Origin: Clostridia bacterium
Lineage (GTDB): Bacteria > Bacillota > Clostridia > Oscillospirales > CAG-382
Assembly (NCBI GenBank): GCA_017397955.1
Contig: JAFQHL010000010.1
Coordinates: forward strand, 1 to 46,086
Reading direction: 5' to 3'
Length of the DNA stretch: 46,086 bases
Shown: positions 8,884 to 17,665 of the stretch, in pieces
Layout: each line of letters opens with the position of its first letter
Numbering within the stretch: position 1 is the first letter of the stretch
Translations under genes and position numbers: made by a program
The notes under the pieces: generated by a model
Database searches by the model: none
What the model saw: the letters and a program-made list of their open reading frames with translations, nothing else
Told to the model about the DNA's origin: nothing

Positions 8884-11136
8884 TTATGCAAGTAACTTGT
8901 AAACCTTTAGTATGCGTTTTGCACAGGCTTCAAGGTCCGCTCTTTCCAGTTCGCCCTTTTCTATCGCCGCCATAAGATCTTCGGGGTAGCCTATGTGCAT
9001 CTTCATATCGTTGCCCGCCTTAACCTCGTTAACGGGGTTGTTTTTAATACCCCAGTCGGTGGTAACCATACCGCCAAAGCCCCATTCACCTCTGAGTATA
9101 CCTGTAATAAGGTCATAGCTTTCAGAGCTGTGGATTCCGTTGATAAGGTTGTAAGAGCTCATTATAGTCCACGGGTTTGCCTCTTTTACGCAAATTTCAA
9201 ATCCCTTTAGATAAACCTCTCTAAGTGCCCTCTCCGACACTATGGAATCGCCCTTGATACGGTTAAGCTCTATATTGTTTGCGGCAAAATGCTTTACAGA
9301 GCAGGCAACACCCTGTGACTGAATACCTTTAACCTTTGCCGCTGCCATCTTGCCCGCCACAAAGGGGTCCTCTGAAAAATACTCAAAGTTCCTGCCGCAA
9401 AGAGGGGTTCTGTGGATATTGATTGCAGGTGTAAGCCATACCTTAAGTCCGTTTTCTTTAAGCTCTGCCGCGCCTGCCGCACCTATCTGCTCCACAAGCG
9501 ACACGTTCCAAGAGCAGGCCAGCAGTGTGGCACAGGGCCACGCCGTGGTGGGGATGCCGTGATGTGCATCCAACCTTAGTCCCGCAGGGCCGTCGGCAGT
9601 GGGAACGGGATCAACGCCCAAACGCTCCATACCAGAAAAGCTAAGGGTGTTGGAAACGCCCACATTGGGAGAGCCGCCCATAAACTCGCAAAGTTCCTCT
9701 GTTGTAAAAGCGGCAACGAATTCATCAAGGCTAAGCTTTGTTCCCACATCCTCAAACTTAGGATTCTCTATGGGGCAGATGACGTCTATGGCCTTGTTTT
9801 TGCCATAGGTATATACCCCATCGCTCAGCGGCATATTTTCAAAGCTTCCGTCAGCCAGCATACGCTTTGTAAGCTTGTGGGGCACAAGACGCTCCGTAAG
9901 CTGTTGTGTGACCCTGTCCGCATCCACGGTATATGCAAAGCTTGCTTTTTCCGTATCTCTTACGGAAAAGCCTATATAAAAGCTGTAAACGCCTTTTTCA
10001 AGTATATATGCAGACTTTTGTATCTTACCAAGGTCGTCATAGCTTGCCATATCGTCAACCTTGAGCTTTAGGCAAAGCTCCTCCGATTCCATAGGTTTAA
10101 GCTCCTTGGTCTTGGCAAAAGCACCAAGCTGAAGTGCAGGCTTGCCAAGCACGCCCTGCGGAGCGGAGAAATACAGCTGAACCACCTGTTTGCCGCGGTA
10201 TACGCCTGTGTTCTGAACGCGCAGCTTAGCACTTATAACCCCATCCGATTCCTCCATACAAAGCCCCGACATGGCAAAGCTTGTGTATGAAAGCCCAAAC
10301 CCGAAAGGATAATTAACCTTATCCTTAGCTTCGGGGATAGTTTCAAAATAACGGTAGCCAACATATATATCGTCGTAATAAGCTACGGAAAGCTCATCAT
10401 CAAACAAACCCTGAGAGGAGGGATAATCCTCAAAATTTTTGGCAAAGGTATCCACCAGCTTGCCGCTGGGAACAGCATCACCGCACAGGATATCCGCTAT
10501 AGCCGCGCCCCCTTCCATACCTGCCTGCCACGCAAGCAATACGGATTGTATTTTTGCATTTTCTTTGAAATAAGCGGAGTCCGTAACCGCGCCTACATTA
10601 AGCACCAAAACGGTTTTCTTAAAAGCGCAGGTAACCATAGAGATAAGCTGTTTTTCTTCCTCGGTCAGGTAGTAGTCACCCTCAAGAGGACGGTCTGTAC
10701 CCTCGGTTGAAAAACGGCTTATTGTTATTATCGCAACATCCGACTGCTTTGCCGCGGCATCCACAAGTGACTGAGGCGGTAACGGCTCGGTACGAACATT
10801 TACGCCCATAAGAGGTCTGCCCGCCGCCTGTTCTTCTTTAAGGTAATCTGCATAAAATTTTTCGACTGCGGTATTTACGCAAACTTTTCCTTCTTTTTCT
10901 TTTTCCGCAAAGCCGTCATACAAATTACGCACGTAGGCACAAAAAACGTCACCGCTGCCTCCGCCGCCTTTTATGTAGACCGATGCGCCTTTACCGAAAA
11001 GTGCAATTTTTTCACCGTGTCGTAGGGGCAACAAACGCTCCTCATTTTTCAAAAGCACCATACCCTCGCAAGCGGCAAGACGAGAAAGCTTAGTGTGGGC
11101 ACTGCAGCCCGTTATTCTAATGTTATTGTTATCCAT
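8884..11136 (-). CDS. GH3 beta-glycosidase with permuted domain order
   Basis: A 750-residue glycoside hydrolase family 3 enzyme, likely a beta-glucosidase or related exo-glycosidase acting on oligosaccharides in the cytoplasm (no signal peptide). The usual order is reversed. The GH3 C-terminal alpha/beta domain comes first (about 25-290, with KIALFGKGASVYIKGGGGSG). A fibronectin III-like segment follows (about 320-400). The catalytic TIM-barrel domain is last (about 460-740). The nucleophile is Asp694 in MVTTDWG; SVKHFAANN and RNFEYFSEDP are substrate-pocket motifs. The same inverted order is known for a Ruminococcus albus beta-glucosidase. The start has only a weak ribosome site (GGCGGTG). 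It sits 16 bases upstream of the flavodiiron gene. Confidence 0.93.
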   Translation of the reverse strand: MDNNNIRITGCSAHTKLSRLAACEGMVLLKNEERLLPLRHGEKIALFGKGASVYIKGGGGSGDVFCAYVRNLYDGFAEKEKEGKVCVNTAVEKFYADYLKEEQAAGRPLMGVNVRTEPLPPQSLVDAAAKQSDVAIITISRFSTEGTDRPLEGDYYLTEEEKQLISMVTCAFKKTVLVLNVGAVTDSAYFKENAKIQSVLLAWQAGMEGGAAIADILCGDAVPSGKLVDTFAKNFEDYPSSQGLFDDELSVAYYDDIYVGYRYFETIPEAKDKVNYPFGFGLSYTSFAMSGLCMEESDGVISAKLRVQNTGVYRGKQVVQLYFSAPQGVLGKPALQLGAFAKTKELKPMESEELCLKLKVDDMASYDDLGKIQKSAYILEKGVYSFYIGFSVRDTEKASFAYTVDADRVTQQLTERLVPHKLTKRMLADGSFENMPLSDGVYTYGKNKAIDVICPIENPKFEDVGTKLSLDEFVAAFTTEELCEFMGGSPNVGVSNTLSFSGMERLGVDPVPTADGPAGLRLDAHHGIPTTAWPCATLLACSWNVSLVEQIGAAGAAELKENGLKVWLTPAINIHRTPLCGRNFEYFSEDPFVAGKMAAAKVKGIQSQGVACSVKHFAANNIELNRIKGDSIVSERALREVYLKGFEICVKEANPWTIMSSYNLINGIHSSESYDLITGILRGEWGFGGMVTTDWGIKNNPVNEVKAGNDMKMHIGYPEDLMAAIEKGELERADLEACAKRILKVYKLLA

Positions 11137-11227
11137 AAAAGCACCGCCGTTTTTCTTTTATTCTATCACAAGTTTTTTTGTTTGTACATAGAAAAATCTT
11201 TTTTTTTGAATTCTTCTCCAATATAAT

Positions 11228-11256
11228 TTGACATAAAAGGACTTTTGTATTATACT
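11228..11256 (+). promoter_or_regulatory. Sigma-A promoter of the MATE/azlCD/met run
   Basis: TTGACA (11228-11233), a 17-base spacer and TATACT (11251-11256). It is the only strong promoter seen ahead of the co-oriented genes from 11293 to 17616, whose intergenic gaps are all 23 bases or less. Confidence 0.8.
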
Positions 11257-11276
11257 TAACGAATAAGTATAATACA
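11246..11276. promoter_or_regulatory. 31-bp dyad operator over the -10 box
   Basis: Perfect 13-base arms (TGTATTATACTTA and TAAGTATAATACA) flank a 5-base centre, ACGAA. The dyad covers the -10 box and transcription start. Dyads of this size at exporter promoters are typically bound by TetR-, MarR- or PadR-type repressors; no such regulator gene is in this window, so the protein is unknown. Confidence 0.7.
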
Positions 11277-11292
11277 GGAAGTGCGTTTTAGT

Positions 11293-12702
11293 ATGGCAAA
11301 CAAAGCAAAAGTGCCGGAAACATCGGAAGCGCAGTATACCAAAATGACGGAAACGCCTATTCCAAGGCTTGTTCTGTCGCTGGGTATCCCCACTACGATA
11401 AGTATGCTTATAACAAACATTTACAATATGGCGGATGCATATTACGTAAGCACCCTTGGCACCAGCGCAGGCGGCGCGATAAGCGTTGTTTTTGGACTTA
11501 TGGCAATATTGCAAGCCTTTGGCTTTATGTTTGGGCACGGCGCGGGCAGTAATATAAGCCGTATGCTTGGCAGCAGACAACTTGACCGCGCAAGTAAATA
11601 CGCCTCCACCGGCTTTTTTGCGGCATTAGGCTGCGGGCTTATCATTTTAGTAGGCGGGCTTACATTTATCAATCCTTTTATGCGCCTGCTTGGCAGCACA
11701 GAAACCATCTTGCCCTATGCAAGGGACTACGGCAAGTGGATACTGATTGCAGCACCTGCAATGGCGTCAAGCTGTGTGCTTAACAACATTCTGCGCTACG
11801 AGGGTAAGGCTACACTTGCTATGATAGGGCTTACCACGGGCGGTATTCTTAACATCTGCCTTGACCCTTTGTTTATCTTTAATAAGGGGAACGTGGTTTT
11901 CGGTATGGCACTGCCCTTTGGTTTTGGCCTTGGCACGGAGGGCGCGGGGGTTGCTACAGCCATATCGCAGTACATCTCCTTTTCCATTCTGCTTTCTATG
12001 TTCTTGCTCAAGAAGACCCAAAGCAAGCTTTCTTTCCGCTTGGTGCAGAAAGATATAGGCACGATTGGTGACATAATTGTAACGGGGCTGCCCAGCCTTG
12101 CACGACAAGGGCTTAACAGCGTTTCCACCATGGTGCTTAATAATCAAGCCAAACCCTTTGGCGATGCGGCTATAGCCGCAATGGGATATGTGGGCAGAAC
12201 AAGCAGTCTTATTTTCAGTGTGGGACTTGGCATCGGACAGGGGTTTCAGCCTGTTTCCGGCTTTAATTACGGTGCAAAAAAGTACAGCCGTGTTAAGAAA
12301 GCATCATATTTCACGTTGTTCTTCGGTGCGGGCTTTATTGGGCTTATTTCCCTTTTCGGCTTTATAGGTGCAGACACTGTAATAGGCTGGTTCAGCACGG
12401 AAAAAGCCGTTATTGATATAGGCAGTACCGCACTTAGAATACAGTGTGCGTTTTTGATATCCTTACCCGTTTCGGTAGTGGCGACAATGCTGTTTCAAAG
12501 CATTGGAAAAAGCGGAAAAGCATTTGTGCTTTCCTGCTTACAAAGCGGGCTTTTGTTTATTCCGCTGTGCCTTATTCTGCCGCGATTTATAGGAATAACG
12601 GGCATACAGCTTTCACAACCGCTGGCGTATTTCTTTTCCGCAACCGTATCGGTCCCCATGCTGTTGATATTCCTAAAAAAATTGCCCAAGGACGGTATTT
12701 AA
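11293..12702 (+). CDS. MATE family efflux transporter
   Basis: A 469-residue, roughly 12-helix membrane protein of the MATE family (Na+ or H+ driven drug/metabolite antiport). The N-terminus carries the family signature region TPIPRLVLSLGIPTTISMLI..YNMADAYYVSTLG, and the protein has the two-fold six-helix architecture. ATG 11293 is preferred over GTG 11281 because AGGAA (11276-11280) fits the ATG. The stop is 7 bases before azlC, suggesting translational coupling. The substrate is unknown. Co-transcription with AzlCD and methionine genes hints at amino-acid or related metabolite export (inference). Confidence 0.93.
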   Translation: MANKAKVPETSEAQYTKMTETPIPRLVLSLGIPTTISMLITNIYNMADAYYVSTLGTSAGGAISVVFGLMAILQAFGFMFGHGAGSNISRMLGSRQLDRASKYASTGFFAALGCGLIILVGGLTFINPFMRLLGSTETILPYARDYGKWILIAAPAMASSCVLNNILRYEGKATLAMIGLTTGGILNICLDPLFIFNKGNVVFGMALPFGFGLGTEGAGVATAISQYISFSILLSMFLLKKTQSKLSFRLVQKDIGTIGDIIVTGLPSLARQGLNSVSTMVLNNQAKPFGDAAIAAMGYVGRTSSLIFSVGLGIGQGFQPVSGFNYGAKKYSRVKKASYFTLFFGAGFIGLISLFGFIGADTVIGWFSTEKAVIDIGSTALRIQCAFLISLPVSVVATMLFQSIGKSGKAFVLSCLQSGLLFIPLCLILPRFIGITGIQLSQPLAYFFSATVSVPMLLIFLKKLPKDGI

Positions 12703-12709
12703 ATAAACT

Positions 12710-13411
12710 ATGAAGAGCTTTTTAAGAGGACTGCGACTTGGTGTGCCTATTGGGCTGGGGTATCTTTCGGTATCCTTCACCTTTGGCATAAGCGCGGTAT
12801 ATAACGGACTGTATTGGTGGCAGGCAGTTATTATCTCCATGACTACACTCACCTCCGCAGGTCAGCTGGCGGGGATAGGCACCATTGCCGCAGGAGGCAG
12901 TTATTTGGAAATGCTTGTTTCACAAATTACAATAAATCTGAGATATTCGTTTATGTCCGTGGCGTTATCCCAAAAGACAACGGCAGAGTTTCGCGGTATC
13001 AAACGCTGGCTGATGGGATTTTTTATGACTGACGAGATTTTTGCAACAGCCGCGGCACAAAAAGAGGTAAGCACAAAGCTTTTTGCCGGGATTTCCGTAA
13101 TGCCCTATATCGGTTGGACCTTGGGCACGCTTTTTGGCAGTATTTTGGGCAATGTACTGCCCGACAGCCTTATGAACGCGCTGTGTATTGCCATTTACGG
13201 TATGTTTGTAGCAATTGTAGCCCCTGTAGCAAAAGAAAAACGCTGTGTACTGTGGGTAGTGCTGATATCTATGGCTTTAAGCGCAGGCTTTTATTACCTG
13301 CCCCTGTTAAAAGAGCTTTCTACAGGTATTTCCATAAGTATATGTGCTGTTACGGCAGCACTTGCGGGCGCATTGCTATTCCCTGTAAAGGGGGACGGCG
13401 TCCATGGATGA
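12710..13411 (+). CDS. azlC: AzlC family branched-chain amino acid exporter, large subunit
   Basis: A 233-residue membrane protein matching AzlC/YgaZ. The N-terminal RGLRLGVPIGLGYLSVSFTFG and TTLTSAGQLAGIG motifs are typical, with about six to seven hydrophobic segments. AzlC works with AzlD to export branched-chain amino acids (azaleucine resistance in Bacillus; YgaZH exports valine, and methionine in E. coli). No clear ribosome site is visible, and the start is 7 bases after the MATE stop. It overlaps azlD by 8 bases, consistent with a two-subunit transporter. Confidence 0.9.
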   Translation: MKSFLRGLRLGVPIGLGYLSVSFTFGISAVYNGLYWWQAVIISMTTLTSAGQLAGIGTIAAGGSYLEMLVSQITINLRYSFMSVALSQKTTAEFRGIKRWLMGFFMTDEIFATAAAQKEVSTKLFAGISVMPYIGWTLGTLFGSILGNVLPDSLMNALCIAIYGMFVAIVAPVAKEKRCVLWVVLISMALSAGFYYLPLLKELSTGISISICAVTAALAGALLFPVKGDGVHG

Positions 13412-13721
13412 TAAGAGGTTTTGGTTGTATCTGCTGGTATTGGCAGGTTCTACCTATTTGATAAGAGCGATACCCTTTGCGGCTATGCAGCGCAAGGTGA
13501 AAAGCACATTTATTAAATCGTTTTTGTATTACATACCCTACACAGTACTTTCGGCAATGACCTTTCCCGCCGCGCTGTATGCCACGGGCAACACCTTGGC
13601 GGCGGCTACAGGACTTATTACGGCAACGGTGCTTGCTGTTCTGGGTAAAGGGCTTACGGTGGTGGCAATAGCTTCATCGGTAACCGTATTTGCGGCAGAA
13701 CAGCTGTTAAATTTGATATAA
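13404..13721 (+). CDS. azlD: AzlD family branched-chain amino acid exporter, small subunit
   Basis: A 105-residue, four-helix membrane protein of the AzlD/YgaH type (YLIRAIPFAAMQRKV, YIPYTVLSAMTFPAALYATG). It overlaps the end of azlC and precedes metF by 23 bases. In E. coli the homologous YgaZH pair exports methionine as well as valine, which would make sense beside a methionine synthase operon (inference). Confidence 0.9.
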   Translation: MDDKRFWLYLLVLAGSTYLIRAIPFAAMQRKVKSTFIKSFLYYIPYTVLSAMTFPAALYATGNTLAAATGLITATVLAVLGKGLTVVAIASSVTVFAAEQLLNLI

Positions 13722-13744
13722 ATCCTTTTTAGGAGGTACAACAA

Positions 13745-14623
13745 ATGAAAATTTCCAAACTGTTAACACAGAATAAATCTATGCTTTCCTTTGAGGTGTT
13801 TCCACCCAAAACGGAAAGCGGATTTGAAAGCGTAAAGACCGCCACAGAGGAGATAGCAAAGCTGTGCCCCTCCTTTATGAGCGTTACATACGGCGCTGGC
13901 GGCGGCACAAGCAAATATACGTTGGATATTGCGAAAAACATAAAAGAGATGTACGGCGTGCCCACATTGGCACATCTTACCTGTGTTTCCTCCACCAAAG
14001 CCACGGTTAAGGAAAAGATAGCACAGATAAAGGCAGCGGGAATTGAGAACATCATGGCGCTCAGAGGGGATATACCCGCAGGGCTTGAGGATGCAGACCG
14101 CAGCGGTTGGGACTATAAACACGCCATCGACCTTATTACAGAGCTAAAGGCAGAAAACAGCGAGTTTTGTATAGGCGGCGCCTGTTATCCTGAGATTCAC
14201 CCGGAAAGCGCCAATCAAAAAGAGGACATAAAGCATCTTAAAGAAAAGGTTGATGCGGGCTGCGAATTTCTTACCACCCAGATGTTTTTTGACAACAACC
14301 TGCTTTATAATTTTCTATACAAAATACGTGAGGCGGGAATAACCGTACCTGTAATACCGGGGATTATGCCCATAACCAACGCTAATCAGGTGGCGCGCGC
14401 CATAAAGCTTTCCGGCTCCTTTATGCCCCAGCGATTCAAGAGCCTTGTGGACAAGTTTGGTGATAGTCCCGATGCTATGAAGCAGGCGGGCATTGCCTAT
14501 GCCACCGACCAGATTATAGACCTGTACGCCAACGGAATTACCAACGTACACGTTTACTCTATGAACAAGCCCGACGTTGCGGCAAAGATACAAAGCAACC
14601 TGTCGGATATCATCGGAAAATGA
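13745..14623 (+). CDS. metF: Methylenetetrahydrofolate reductase
   Basis: A 292-residue cytoplasmic flavoprotein that reduces 5,10-methylene-THF to 5-methyl-THF, the methyl donor for MetH encoded two genes downstream. It shows the MetF signatures LSFEVFPPKTE, FMSVTYGAGG, LAHLTCV, NIMALRGDIP and TTQMFFDN. Full family length. The ribosome site TAGGAGGT is strong. The stop overlaps the next start (ATGA). No SAM, B12 or T-box riboswitch is visible upstream; expression appears tied to the MATE promoter. Confidence 0.96.
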   Translation: MKISKLLTQNKSMLSFEVFPPKTESGFESVKTATEEIAKLCPSFMSVTYGAGGGTSKYTLDIAKNIKEMYGVPTLAHLTCVSSTKATVKEKIAQIKAAGIENIMALRGDIPAGLEDADRSGWDYKHAIDLITELKAENSEFCIGGACYPEIHPESANQKEDIKHLKEKVDAGCEFLTTQMFFDNNLLYNFLYKIREAGITVPVIPGIMPITNANQVARAIKLSGSFMPQRFKSLVDKFGDSPDAMKQAGIAYATDQIIDLYANGITNVHVYSMNKPDVAAKIQSNLSDIIGK

Positions 14624-15204
14624 GTGCTGTTACCTTAACAAACCTAAAGCCCGCAGAGGGCTATTGTGAAAAAGAGGTCTTGCGCTATGCCGGCTGCAAG
14701 GAGCCGACAGAGGAGATTTGCGAGCTGATAAAAGTCTGCTATGAAGAGCTGGAGGATAGGCTTACTTACAGGCTTTGCTATCGCAAGCTTAGCCTTGAAA
14801 TAAGCGATGACCACTGTGATTTCGGTTGTTTTTCCGTCCGCTCCCGCGATTTGGCAAAAAACCTTAAAGGCTGTAAAAGCGTTATTGTTTTTGCGGCTAC
14901 CGTAGGCGTGGCTACAGACAGGATTATTGCCAGATACAACCGTGTGTCACCCGCAAGAGCTTTGATAATGCAAGCCTTGGGTGCAGAGCGTGTAGAAGCG
15001 CTGTGTGATGAGTTTTGCAAAACCCTTGCGGCAGAGTATAACACCAGACCCCGCTTTAGCCCAGGCTACGGCGATTTACCGCTGGCGGTACAGAAAGAGC
15101 TTTTTGCGGCACTTGAATGTTACAGACATATAGGCATTAGCCTTAACGAAAGCTTGCTGATGGCGCCCTCCAAATCCGTAACGGCGTTTGTGGGGATTTA
15201 TTGA
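14620..15204 (+). CDS. Stand-alone cobalamin-dependent methionine synthase activation protein
   Basis: A 194-residue protein equivalent to the SAM-binding reactivation domain found at the C-terminus of full-length MetH. The hallmark motif RFSPGYGDLPLAVQ and the MAPSKSV stretch near the end are conserved. Reactivation domains bring SAM and an electron to cob(II)alamin that has gone inactive. It overlaps metF by 4 bases and precedes a MetH that lacks this domain by 15 bases, so the pair is expected to act in trans. Confidence 0.92.
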   Translation: MSAVTLTNLKPAEGYCEKEVLRYAGCKEPTEEICELIKVCYEELEDRLTYRLCYRKLSLEISDDHCDFGCFSVRSRDLAKNLKGCKSVIVFAATVGVATDRIIARYNRVSPARALIMQALGAERVEALCDEFCKTLAAEYNTRPRFSPGYGDLPLAVQKELFAALECYRHIGISLNESLLMAPSKSVTAFVGIY

Positions 15205-15219
15205 TAACGAGGTATTTAT

Positions 15220-17616
15220 ATGAGGTTTTTGGAATATTTAAACCGCGGCAAGGTATATCTTGACGGCGGTATGGGCACCTTGCTTCAAGGGCGCGGGCTT
15301 AAATCCGGTGAACAGCCGGAGCTTTGGAATATAAGCCACCCCACGGAGATAAGGGAAATACACAAGGCGTATTATGATGCGGGCAGTAATGTAGTTTGTA
15401 CCAACACCTTTGGTGCAAATTTGTTAAAGTTTACCGAGGACAAGTTGGTGGAAATAATAGCGGCGGCGGTAGAAAACGCGGCAGCAGCAAGAGCAGAAAG
15501 CACCGCCCCGCAGGAAAAGTTTATTGCCCTTGATATAGGTCCCACGGGTAAGCTTTTAAAACCCCTTGGCGACCTTGATTTTGAGGAGGCTGTAAAGGTC
15601 TTTGCAAAAACCGTGGAGATTGGTGCGGCTTTGGGCGTTGACCTGATAATGATAGAAACCATGAATGACAGCTACGAAACAAAAGCGGCACTGTTGGCGG
15701 CAAAAGAAAACAGCACTTTGCCCGTTATTGTTTCCAACGCTTACGGCGAAAACGGCAAGCTGATGACGGGGGCCGACCCCGCCGCTATGGTAGCGATGCT
15801 TGAAGGTATGGGCGCAGACGCCTTAGGTGCAAACTGCTCTTTGGGGCCTGAACAGCTTACGGGCGTGGCAGAGGAGCTTTTGGCTAACGCAAGCGTGCCC
15901 GTGCTTCTTAAGCCCAACGCCGGTCTGCCCAAGGAGGTAGACGGCAAAACTCTGTTTGACGTAACACCTGCGGAGTTTGCGGAATGTCTTGCCCGCCTTA
16001 TAGAAAAAGGACTGAGGATTGCGGGTGGCTGTTGCGGCACCACCCCCGAATATATAAGCGCACTATACAAACGTACAGCGGATATTACGCCACCTCCCTG
16101 CCCTAAAAAGAACTTTACCGTAGTAAGCTCCTACACCCACGCGGTAAGCTTTGGCAAAACGCCCCTGCTTATAGGCGAGCGGATAAACCCCACGGGCAAA
16201 AAGCGGTTTAAGCAGGCTTTGGCGGAAAAAGATATGGATTACATACTTTCCGAAGGTATAAACCAGCAGGAAAAAGGCGTACACATACTTGATGTAAACG
16301 TAGGGCTACCAGAAATAAACGAAACGGAAATGCTTTGCGCCGCAGTATGCGAGTTGCAGGCTGTTAGTGACCTGCCATTGCAGATAGACAGCGCCGACCC
16401 TGTGGCAATGGAGGCGGCAATGCGCCGCTACAACGGAAAGGCGATGATAAACTCCGTCAACGGAAAGGCGGAAAGTATGGCGGCAGTATTCCCCTTGGTT
16501 AAAAAATACGGCGGACTTGTAACCGCCCTTACTTTGGACGAAAACGGTATACCCGCCACGGCAGAAGGAAGGCTTGAGATAGCAAAGCGAATACTGCAAA
16601 CCGCAGAGGAGTACGGCATAGACAAAAAGGATATAGTATTTGATACGCTGGCAATGACCGTAAGCGCCGATAACAAAGCGGCAACGGTTACCCTTGATGC
16701 CCTTAAGCGGATAAGGGAGGAACTGGGCTGTCATACGGTACTGGGTGTTTCCAACGTATCCTTCGGGCTTCCCAACCGCGATGCGATAAACAGCATTTTC
16801 TTTACCTTGGCAATGGAAAACGGTCTTTCCGCCGCAATAATGAACCCCTATTCGGCAGATATGGAAAAGGCTTATTACTGCTTTAAGGCGCTTAAAGGCT
16901 TGGACGAAAACTGCGGCGATTACATAAACGCGGCGGCGGGCTTTGCCACCGTTACCACGGCGGCAACAAGCGTGCCGAAAGCAGAGGATTGTGACGGAAC
17001 CGAGCTTCAGCGAGCGGTAGTAAAGGGTTTGAAGGACAAAGCCGCAGAGCTTACAAAAGAGATGCTTAAAACAACACCACCCCTTGATGTGGTAAACAAC
17101 GACATAATACCCGCCCTTAACAAGGTAGGTTCGGGCTTTGAGCAGAAGACTGTGTATTTGCCCCAACTGCTTATGAGTGCAGAGGCGGCAAAAGCGGCAT
17201 TTGAAGTAATAAAAGCCACCGTGACAACTGAGGGAAAATCCGCAAGCGGCGGCACGTTTATAATAGCTACCGTGCGGGGGGATATACACGACATAGGTAA
17301 AAACATAGTAAAGCTGCTGCTTGAAAACTACGGATTTGACGTGGTGGATATGGGCAAGGACGTACCACCCGAGGCGATAGCGAAAAAAGCGGTAGAACTG
17401 CACGCGCCCATAGTTGGGCTTAGCGCGCTTATGACCACCACCGTCCCCGCAATGGAAGAAACGGTGGCACTGCTTAAAGAGCAAGCGCCGTGGTGTAAGA
17501 CGATAGTGGGCGGCGCTGTGCTTACGGAGGATTATGCCAAAAAGATAGGCGCGGACAAATATGCCAAGGACGCAATGGAAGCGGTAAGATACGCAGAAAA
17601 ATTGTTGAAGAACTAA
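15220..17616 (+). CDS. metH: Cobalamin-dependent methionine synthase without activation domain
   Basis: A 798-residue enzyme that transfers the methyl group of 5-methyl-THF to homocysteine through cobalamin. Domains: a homocysteine-binding barrel (about 1-290; zinc cysteines in GANCSLG and GGCCGTTPEYI); a pterin-binding barrel (about 310-570; GERINPTGKKRFK, DVNVG); a B12 cap helix bundle (about 590-675); and a Rossmann cobalamin domain with Asp688-x-His690-x-x-Gly693, His690 being the lower cobalt ligand. E. coli MetH is about 1227 residues; the missing part is the product of the preceding gene. The ribosome site is weak (GAGGT), consistent with coupling. Confidence 0.95.
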   Translation: MRFLEYLNRGKVYLDGGMGTLLQGRGLKSGEQPELWNISHPTEIREIHKAYYDAGSNVVCTNTFGANLLKFTEDKLVEIIAAAVENAAAARAESTAPQEKFIALDIGPTGKLLKPLGDLDFEEAVKVFAKTVEIGAALGVDLIMIETMNDSYETKAALLAAKENSTLPVIVSNAYGENGKLMTGADPAAMVAMLEGMGADALGANCSLGPEQLTGVAEELLANASVPVLLKPNAGLPKEVDGKTLFDVTPAEFAECLARLIEKGLRIAGGCCGTTPEYISALYKRTADITPPPCPKKNFTVVSSYTHAVSFGKTPLLIGERINPTGKKRFKQALAEKDMDYILSEGINQQEKGVHILDVNVGLPEINETEMLCAAVCELQAVSDLPLQIDSADPVAMEAAMRRYNGKAMINSVNGKAESMAAVFPLVKKYGGLVTALTLDENGIPATAEGRLEIAKRILQTAEEYGIDKKDIVFDTLAMTVSADNKAATVTLDALKRIREELGCHTVLGVSNVSFGLPNRDAINSIFFTLAMENGLSAAIMNPYSADMEKAYYCFKALKGLDENCGDYINAAAGFATVTTAATSVPKAEDCDGTELQRAVVKGLKDKAAELTKEMLKTTPPLDVVNNDIIPALNKVGSGFEQKTVYLPQLLMSAEAAKAAFEVIKATVTTEGKSASGGTFIIATVRGDIHDIGKNIVKLLLENYGFDVVDMGKDVPPEAIAKKAVELHAPIVGLSALMTTTVPAMEETVALLKEQAPWCKTIVGGAVLTEDYAKKIGADKYAKDAMEAVRYAEKLLKN

Positions 17617-17665
17617 AGATAACTACAAAACTTGCAAAATACTTTAAGAAGGAGGGTGTTCTTTT

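Noticed and set aside
13722..13744. Possible SAM, cobalamin or T-box riboswitch before metF
   Set aside because: Only 23 bases separate azlD and metF, with just a ribosome site; nothing upstream of the MATE gene resembles a riboswitch.
16306..17484. 392-codon open frame on the minus strand across metH
   Set aside because: Shadow of metH, rich in His/Tyr/Phe as expected for antisense frames.
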